DNA of 29,804 bases from Nitrososphaeria archaeon (GTDB lineage: Archaea > Thermoproteota > Nitrososphaeria > Conexivisphaerales > UBA164), in the NCBI GenBank assembly GCA_029775955.1, contig JARVJW010000035.1, positions 1-29,804 on the forward strand, in the 5' to 3' direction. A program made the position numbers and the translations under genes. The notes beneath the pieces are model-generated. The model did not search any database and had not been told where the DNA came from. It saw nothing but the letters and a program-made list of their open reading frames with translations. Within the stretch, counting starts at the first letter, position 1; each line of letters starts with the position of its first letter. This document shows, piece by piece, positions 23,895-29,804 of the stretch.

Positions 23895-25433
23895 TCAAAT
23901 CTTTCCGCTCATTGCATCACTATCTGCGCTGGAGCCTGGATAGTGACCTTTGCTAGCTTTCCCCTTAAATGCAAGGTACTTTGCATATTCCTCCCTTTCG
24001 TAGAACGGCAGGCCTACCATACCCTGATCTGTATAAAGGTCTCTGGCTAGCTCTTTGTGGGAATTTGGTATCACAAACCTTTCTTCGTACTTTGCAATAG
24101 ACAACAGCCGGAAGGCCTCCTTTATTTCCTGCTCAGTCATGCCACTTCCTTTTATTAAGTCCCATTCTGGCTGAACGCCCACACTGATAGCCCTCATGTA
24201 GATGCGAATTGCTGCTAGCTTCTTCAATACAGCCCTGACAGGCTGTTCATCTCCCGCAGTTAGCAGATTTGCAAGATATTTTATGGGAATTCTAAGCTTA
24301 TCAATCGATGGAAAGATATCTGCTTCACTACCTGTCATTTGAATAACCTTATCTGCTATTGGACTTATGGGTGGTATGTACCAAACCATGGGCAAAGTCC
24401 TGTACTCTGGGTGCAGGGGCAAGGCTAGCTTCCATTCCACAATTAGCTTATAAATTGGGGAACGCCTGGCATATTCTATCCACTCCTCAGGTATGCCATT
24501 CCTTATTGCTTCCTTTCTTATGCCTTCATCCAATGGGTTCAGGAAGATGGACAGCTGTGATGAAAGCAGTTCCCTATCTCCCTTTACTGAGGCTGCCTGT
24601 TTAACCCTGTCTGCGTCGTAAAGTATAAGGCCTATGTACCTTATTCTGCCCACGCACGTCTCCGAACAAATAGTTGGTAAGCCAGCTTCGATTCTCGGAT
24701 AGCAAAAGGTGCACTTTTCAGCCTTATGGGTCTTCCAGTTGAAGTAAACCTTTTTGTATGGGCAACCTGAAATACAGAACCTCCATCCCCTGCATGCCTC
24801 CTGATCAACAAGCACGATCCCATCTTCCTCTCTCTTGTAAATGGCACCTGATGGACATGATGCCACGCATGAGGGATTGAGGCAATGTTCGCATATTCTG
24901 GGCAGGTAGAACATGAATGTGTCTTCATATTCAAGCCTTAGATTTTCTTCCAGCCCCATAAGGTTAACATCGAGAGGGGCGCTAACGTTGCTTCCAGCAA
25001 GGTCATCTTCCCAGTTTGGCCCCCAGTTTAATTTTGATCCAATACCTGTTATGGATGATATTGGCTTTGCAACAGGCTGATGAGTGCCCTGCGGAGCTGA
25101 GGTTAGCTGCTCGTAATTGTATGTCCAGGGCTCATAGTAGTCGTCGATGGTTGGTAGAACTGGATTAAAGAATATCTTGAGCATCCTCATAAGTTTGCCG
25201 CCCTGTTTTAACTTGAGCTTCCCATTTTTGAGCTCCCAGCCACCTTTATTCTTAATTTGGTCCTCCCATCCCCGCGGATAGCCCTGCCCGGGCTTTGTTT
25301 CAACATCATTGAACCACATGTATTCAGCTCCAGGCCTGTTTGTCCATGTATCCTTGCAGGTAACTGAACAGGTGTGACAACCTATACACTTGTCAAGATT
25401 CATAACCATGCAAATTTGAGCCTTAATATTCAT
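23895..25433 (-). CDS. narH: Respiratory nitrate reductase beta subunit (Fe-S)
   Basis: The 512-residue electron-transfer subunit carries four cluster sites. Cluster one has Cys16, 19, 22 and 26; cluster two Cys181, 184, 189 and 193; cluster three Cys214, Trp217, Cys220 and Cys224; cluster four Cys241, 244, 256 and 260. Trp217 in CRGWRFC replaces a Cys, which in known NarH makes that site a [3Fe-4S] cluster. Length and order match bacterial NarH, including the insert with PTIDDYYEPWTYNYE near 94-108. The ATG at 25433 overlaps the end of narG by 11 bases, with GAGGT upstream inside narG. Confidence 0.96.
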   Translation of the reverse strand: MNIKAQICMVMNLDKCIGCHTCSVTCKDTWTNRPGAEYMWFNDVETKPGQGYPRGWEDQIKNKGGWELKNGKLKLKQGGKLMRMLKIFFNPVLPTIDDYYEPWTYNYEQLTSAPQGTHQPVAKPISSITGIGSKLNWGPNWEDDLAGSNVSAPLDVNLMGLEENLRLEYEDTFMFYLPRICEHCLNPSCVASCPSGAIYKREEDGIVLVDQEACRGWRFCISGCPYKKVYFNWKTHKAEKCTFCYPRIEAGLPTICSETCVGRIRYIGLILYDADRVKQAASVKGDRELLSSQLSIFLNPLDEGIRKEAIRNGIPEEWIEYARRSPIYKLIVEWKLALPLHPEYRTLPMVWYIPPISPIADKVIQMTGSEADIFPSIDKLRIPIKYLANLLTAGDEQPVRAVLKKLAAIRIYMRAISVGVQPEWDLIKGSGMTEQEIKEAFRLLSIAKYEERFVIPNSHKELARDLYTDQGMVGLPFYEREEYAKYLAFKGKASKGHYPGSSADSDAMSGKI

Positions 25434-28400
25434 GCCAATTTACCTCTTTCATTTTTCTTATGTAAACAAATGTGTCCCTCTGATTGCCAACTGGCCCCCA
25501 GTAATTGATGGCCCAGCTAAGCTGGGCATAGCCTCCTATCATGTGTGTGGGCTTAACCCTTATCTGAGTTACGCTGTTATGTATCCCTCCGCTTTCATTT
25601 GTTATTGGTGAATCAGGCACGTTTATTGTCCTATCCTGTGCATGGTAGGAGAACGCAGCGCCCCTGGGTATCCTATGACTTACAACAGCTCTTGCCACCA
25701 TCACTCCATTCCTGTTTAGCACTTCAACCCAATCATTATCAGCAATCCCCACTTCTAATGCATCATGGTTATTTAACCAGACTGTCGGGCCGCCCCTAAA
25801 TAGGTTCAGCATTCGCAGGTTGTCAGAAAATGTCGTGTGTATTGACCACTTACTGTGAGGGGTTATCCACCTTGCCTTCAACATCTTTCCAGTAACCCCT
25901 CCAGGCATCTCCCCGTCCAGGAAGGGTTCAGGCATCAGAGGAGGCCTGTAAATTGGCAGGCTTTCACCAAATTCCCTGACAAGCTGGTGATCCAGGTAGA
26001 AGTGTTGCCTGCCTGTAAGTGTCCTCCAGGGGACTTTTCTTTCGACATTAACTGCAAAGGCCGTGTACTGCCTTCCGCCAGCTTCTATCCCGCTCCAGAC
26101 TGGCGTTGTCAGGACCCTTCTGGGCTGCCTCACTAAATCATCAAACCTTATCCTCATTCCACTCTCACCCACAACAAGGTCTTGCAGTTTCATGCCAGTC
26201 TTCTTTTCAAGGGCTTTCCATCCTTTCATTGCTATTGAGCCGTTGGTAGCTCCTGAAATGGCCATCATTGCCTCTGCAACCTTCACATCAACACTAATAT
26301 CAGGGCAACCTTTAACTGCACCTTCTCCCAGCTCCTTTCTTAGAATATCGTATTCCTCAACTGGATTGAAGTTTACGCCCTTTGCCCCCATGCCCAGCTG
26401 AACAATCAATGGACCAAGAGAGATCATTTTACTGTATATTTTAGTGTAGTCCCTTTCAACAAGCTTAAGGCTCTGGGTGTTCTTACCAGGCTGGGGCATT
26501 TCCTTGGTTTCCCACCATTCGCTTATCCTTCCCCTTGGCTGCGCAATCTCATCAGGGCTGTCATGCATCAGGGGAATTGCCACAATATCTGTAACTGGCT
26601 GAGACAGATGAGTTAAAGCCATTTCTGAAAATACCTTGGCAATTTCCGTAAACGTTTTCCAATCACTCTTTGATTCCCATGCTGGGTCTATCGCTCGATT
26701 AAATGGGTGAATAAATGGATGGAGGTCTGTTGTGCTTATATCGTATTTTTCATACCAAGTTGCTGCAGGAAGCACTATGTCAGAATAAAGTGCTGTGCCA
26801 TCCATTCTGAAGTTAATGTCAATAAGCAGGTCAAGCTTTCCCTGAGGAGCTTCTCTCACTGTAACCATGTCAGGCTTGACAATCAACTCTTTGCCCATGA
26901 CAGCGTTCTTTGTTCCCAGCAGGTGCTTGAGGAAGTACTCATGGCCCTTTCCACTGGCTGACAGTAGATTTGCTCTCCATACAAAAAGGACCCTTGGGAA
27001 GTTATAAGGCTCATCAGGATCTTCAATTGCAAATTTCATTTCCCGTTTTGCCAACTTACCTGCTATATAGCTGATTACCTGCTGCTCACCCTTAGCTCCA
27101 CTATTTACAGCTTCTTTTACAAGATCTATAGAATTCCTGTCAAATTGGGGATATGACGGTAGCCAGCCAAGCTTAACTGCTAGAACGTTATAGTCTGCAA
27201 AATGAAAGGAGCCATATTTGCCTGCAAGAGGTGAGGATATGCCCTTCGCTGTCTGGCATTCATATCTCCACTGATCAGTTGCAAAGTAAAAGAAAGAAGT
27301 TCCATTATGAAGCCTAGCAGGCCTGGACCAGTCGCTAGCAAACGCTATGGCAGAGAACCCTTCAAGAGGCCTGATCTTCTCCTGACCAACATAGTGAGCC
27401 CAACCTCCTCCGTTAACCCCTTGGCAACCTGTAAGTAATACAAGGGAAAGAATTGCCCTGTATATCTGGTCATTATGGAACCAATGATTTATGCCATTGC
27501 CCATTATTATCATCGATTTACCTTTGGTTAGCTCAGCGTTATCAGCAAATTCTTTTGCTATTTGAATGGCAGTTTTCCTGTTGACTCCTGTAATTGCTTC
27601 CTGCCAGGCTGGTGTGTAGGGCTTGGGGTCGTCATAGTCAGCTGGATAGTCACCTTTTAGCCCCCTAGATATCCCGATAGATGAAATTAAGAGGTCAAAG
27701 ACAGTAGTTACAAGATACTCTTTGCCACCTGACTTGATCACTTTTGCAGGAACTTCTCTTTTAATCAGCTTACCTCCTGAGCTTTCCTCAAAGTATGGAA
27801 AGGCAACTGTCAAAATTTTGTCTTCATTTCCAAGCAGTGTAAGCATCGGTTTGATTTGTTTGCCGTCTAAAAGAAGGTCGAGATTCCATCTGCCATCATC
27901 ACTCCACCTGAACCCTATGCTGCCATTTGGAATTACAGCCTTTCCTGTAAGCCTGTCAAACAGTACAGTCTTCCATTCAGAATTCTGAACCGTTAACCCA
28001 AGGTCGGAAGCCGTGAGGAAGTTTGCAGGGACATATATATCTTCATTGGTTAACTTTTCAAGAATGACCAAAAATGGTAGGTCAGTATATGTGGAGGCGT
28101 ATTCTTCAAAGTATTTAACCTGCCTTTCGATATAAAATTCTTTTAATATGACATGGGTCATTGCCAAGGCAAGAGCTCCATCTGTTCCAGGTGTGACAGG
28201 AAGCCATACATCGCCAAACTTCACGCTGTCTGTATAATCAGGGCTAACTGCTACAACCTTTGTGCCCCTATATCTTGCTTCCACCATAAAGTGCGCGTCT
28301 GGGGTTCTTGTTATAGGCACGTTTGAACCCCACATTATTATGTATGAAGAATTGTACCAGTCTGCGCTTTCAGGCACATCAGTCTGCTCTCCCCATATTT

Positions 28401-29094
28401 GAGGAGATGCAGAAGGGAGGTCAGCATACCAATCGTAAAAGCTTATTATGCTCCCTCCTAGCAGTGATATGAACCTGGAACCTGAAGCATAGCTTACCAT
28501 GGACATGGCTGGTATTGGAGTAAATCCAAATATCCTATCTGGTCCGTATTTTTGAATAGTGTAAATCAAAGAAGCTGATATTAACCTGTAAACATCTTCT
28601 GCATCAGCTCTCACAAATCCACCGAGACCCCTCTGTGATTTGTACGTATTTGATTTAGTAGAATCTTCAATAATGCTTTTCCATGCTTTAACTTCATCAC
28701 CCTTATTTTCTTCAAGGGCTTCTTTCCAGAGCTTCCATAGGGCTCCCCTCACATATGGATACTTAATTCTGAGAGGGCTATATACATACCAGGAAAATGA
28801 AGCTCCCCTGGGACATCCTCTCGGCTCATATTCTGGCAGTGACGGACCATTGGTGGGATAATCAGTCTGCTGTGTTTCCCAGGTTATTATTCCATCCTTT
28901 ACATATATCTGCCAACTGCAGGAACCTGTGCAGTTTACGCCATGCGTTGACCTTATAATCTTATCGTGCTGCCACCTTGACCTGTATGCTTCTTCCCAAA
29001 GCCTATCCCATGGCATTGTAGAGCTCCATCCTTCGTTAAATTCTTGGCTTCTCCCAAAAAACTGGGAGATTTTACGCAGCGGAGATGTGGTCAT
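25423..29094 (-). CDS. narG: Respiratory nitrate reductase alpha subunit (Mo-bisMGD catalytic), cytoplasmic type
   Basis: The 1223-residue catalytic subunit reduces nitrate to nitrite. The FS0 [4Fe-4S] ligands His51, Cys55, Cys59 and Cys94 match the unusual His-Cys3 site of bacterial NarG. YDWYADLP (220-227) holds the Asp expected to bind molybdenum, and the long SADWYNSSY and SNVPITRTPDAHF stretches are near-identical to bacterial NarG. The N-terminus (MTTSPLRKISQFFGRS) has no twin-arginine motif or hydrophobic signal, unlike the exported NarG of many archaea, so the active site is predicted to face the cytoplasm. The protein most resembles the Bacillus-type enzymes, which suggests transfer from bacteria. 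The ATG at 29094 is probably near-leaderless. An IS begins 52 bases upstream. Confidence 0.96.
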   Translation of the reverse strand: MTTSPLRKISQFFGRSQEFNEGWSSTMPWDRLWEEAYRSRWQHDKIIRSTHGVNCTGSCSWQIYVKDGIITWETQQTDYPTNGPSLPEYEPRGCPRGASFSWYVYSPLRIKYPYVRGALWKLWKEALEENKGDEVKAWKSIIEDSTKSNTYKSQRGLGGFVRADAEDVYRLISASLIYTIQKYGPDRIFGFTPIPAMSMVSYASGSRFISLLGGSIISFYDWYADLPSASPQIWGEQTDVPESADWYNSSYIIMWGSNVPITRTPDAHFMVEARYRGTKVVAVSPDYTDSVKFGDVWLPVTPGTDGALALAMTHVILKEFYIERQVKYFEEYASTYTDLPFLVILEKLTNEDIYVPANFLTASDLGLTVQNSEWKTVLFDRLTGKAVIPNGSIGFRWSDDGRWNLDLLLDGKQIKPMLTLLGNEDKILTVAFPYFEESSGGKLIKREVPAKVIKSGGKEYLVTTVFDLLISSIGISRGLKGDYPADYDDPKPYTPAWQEAITGVNRKTAIQIAKEFADNAELTKGKSMIIMGNGINHWFHNDQIYRAILSLVLLTGCQGVNGGGWAHYVGQEKIRPLEGFSAIAFASDWSRPARLHNGTSFFYFATDQWRYECQTAKGISSPLAGKYGSFHFADYNVLAVKLGWLPSYPQFDRNSIDLVKEAVNSGAKGEQQVISYIAGKLAKREMKFAIEDPDEPYNFPRVLFVWRANLLSASGKGHEYFLKHLLGTKNAVMGKELIVKPDMVTVREAPQGKLDLLIDINFRMDGTALYSDIVLPAATWYEKYDISTTDLHPFIHPFNRAIDPAWESKSDWKTFTEIAKVFSEMALTHLSQPVTDIVAIPLMHDSPDEIAQPRGRISEWWETKEMPQPGKNTQSLKLVERDYTKIYSKMISLGPLIVQLGMGAKGVNFNPVEEYDILRKELGEGAVKGCPDISVDVKVAEAMMAISGATNGSIAMKGWKALEKKTGMKLQDLVVGESGMRIRFDDLVRQPRRVLTTPVWSGIEAGGRQYTAFAVNVERKVPWRTLTGRQHFYLDHQLVREFGESLPIYRPPLMPEPFLDGEMPGGVTGKMLKARWITPHSKWSIHTTFSDNLRMLNLFRGGPTVWLNNHDALEVGIADNDWVEVLNRNGVMVARAVVSHRIPRGAAFSYHAQDRTINVPDSPITNESGGIHNSVTQIRVKPTHMIGGYAQLSWAINYWGPVGNQRDTFVYIRKMKEVNWHEY

Positions 29095-29103
29095 TTTATT
29101 TAA

Positions 29104-29133
29104 CTATTTATTAAAATTGCAACAATATTAACC
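29104..29133 (-). promoter_or_regulatory. Candidate narG promoter between gene and IS
   Basis: Read on the minus strand, this 52-base gap contains two AT-rich boxes. GGTTAATATT (29124-29133) lies 30-39 bases before the ATG. TTTTAATAAATAG (29104-29116) lies 10-22 bases before it. The first fits an archaeal TATA box with a short leader. Either way the nar promoter seems to survive outside the neighbouring IS. Confidence 0.3.
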
Positions 29134-29145
29134 TTTTGTATCAGC

Positions 29146-29804
29146 TGCTTTGTTGCATTAATTGATTATTCCCGGCCAATGAACAAATTAATTAAGGCAC
29201 GTGTCCCTTTGTCCAGCTTACCCTCGTGCCACCGCGATGCGCCTCCACAACATTATATGTGAACACCTTGGCTATTATTTCATTGAATATTCCTGCATCA
29301 AGCACTGATGATACGTACTCTCCTAGCTTTAACGAAGAGAACACCGCTTCCACCTGCCACCTCTGTCCGCATCTATGCTTACATGCAGTTGGATCATTGA
29401 GGAACTCCCTAACCACCTTTGACCTAACCCTTCGATTTTCCAGTGGAGTTGGGCTTTATTACAGGCTCTGCGCCCATGGCCTGCACTGAAGTTATCCCTG
29501 GAGTCATAGGCCGAATCACCGAACACCTTATTCACTTTGCCAACAGTATCCATTGCACTAAGCTTGCTGAACTCCTTCCCGTCAGCCGTATGTTCATCTG
29601 TTACCTCCACGCCGGTTATGAGGTGATTAGCTATATCACATGAAATGTGCAGCTTTACCCATCCCCTCCTCACGGCCCACTTCTGCCTGATCCATTCACC
29701 CCTATTGAATATCTTGATGCCTGATGAGTCAACTGCTATGTCAACAGGATTATCCTTGTCATATTTGACTCCAAGCGGAACCTTCAGCCCCTTCTGCCTT
29801 CTGC
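29146..29804 (-). mobile_element. IS5-like insertion sequence, left end to window edge
   Basis: The left end reads TGCTTTGTTGCATTAATT (29146-29163), identical for 18 bases to the end of the MITE at 10112. The element carries a minus-strand transposase and continues past the window, so its other end and target duplication cannot be checked. An 8-bp duplication is predicted from the MITE flanks, which would fit the ISH1-like branch of IS5 elements (inference). Confidence 0.8.
29192..29804 (-). pseudogene. IS5-like DDE transposase, frameshifted and partial
   Basis: From the edge the minus strand reads DIAVDSSGIKIFNRGEW (first catalytic Asp), RGWVKLHISCDIANH, then VFGDSAYDSRDNFSA (second Asp). 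A one-base shift leads to EPVIKPNSTGKSK. A second shift leads to VRSKVVREFLND and QRWQVEAVFSSLKLGEYVS (catalytic Glu region), ending GHVP at 29192. Two shifts of the same sense with no slippery run point to decay rather than programmed frameshifting. The N-terminal part is beyond the window. Confidence 0.8.

Noticed and set aside
29192..29673. Programmed frameshifting in the right-edge transposase
   Set aside because: Two separate shifts are needed and neither site has a slippery A or T run. Decay is the simpler reading.
20482..29804. Composite transposon carrying nar
   Set aside because: The two bounding elements nearest nar are of different families with different ends, and the outer IS5-like copies are too decayed to test. 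Bracketing is reported without claiming a composite transposon.

Overview
This window looks like archaeal chromosome. Genes that start a transcription unit mostly have an AT-rich TATA-like box about 25-30 bases before the start codon and little or no leader. Genes inside operons instead have GGTGA/GAGGT-type ribosome sites, and TTG or GTG starts are common. A TrmB-like regulator and archaeal-type transposases agree with this. A thermoacidophile of the Thermoplasmatales type is my best guess, but that is inference and a crenarchaeon is not excluded. No rRNA, tRNA or CRISPR array was seen.

Positions 1-16500 read as a catabolic and uptake region. After the tail of a membrane protein come an MFS carrier and a three-gene molybdenum hydroxylase of the xanthine dehydrogenase family in the order large-FAD-FeS (1753-5394). 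A TrmB-like regulator followed by a luciferase-like flavin oxidoreductase (7296-5490) runs divergently from an orphan ParB-like gene (7501-8328). A two-subunit CoA-transferase (10011-8325) meets the ParB gene tail to tail. A complete branched-chain amino-acid-type ABC transporter, livJHMGF (10296-14869), follows, and then an M20-family deacylase. Together these suggest uptake of an amino-acid-like or acylated compound, deacylation, hydroxylation and CoA activation. That link is inference from proximity only.

Positions 17100-29800 form a nitrate respiration region broken up by mobile DNA. A NarK-type nitrate/nitrite carrier (18449-17133) is followed by a transposase remnant, a frameshifted GDP-mannose 4,6-dehydratase pseudogene, and an IS5-like transposase remnant with an ISA1214-like insertion sequence nested in it (20482-21558). 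Then comes a tightly packed operon, narG-narH-narJ-narI plus a TDT/SLAC1-family membrane protein, all on the minus strand (29094-21586). Another decayed IS5-like element begins 52 bases upstream of narG and runs off the right edge.

The most notable observations are these. NarGHJI is strikingly bacterial in sequence and NarG has no Tat signal, so a cytoplasmic active site is predicted, which fits the presence of NarK. A TDT-family channel is embedded in the nar operon and is a candidate nitrate/nitrite channel. A 138-bp MITE just upstream of livJ shares its terminal 18 bases with the IS upstream of narG and is flanked by an 8-bp near-perfect target duplication. A 35-bp tandem duplication copies the livH translation start. 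A nested inverted repeat lies between the TrmB-like and ParB-like genes. The transposases and gmd all show several frameshifts, so the mobile elements here appear to be decaying.
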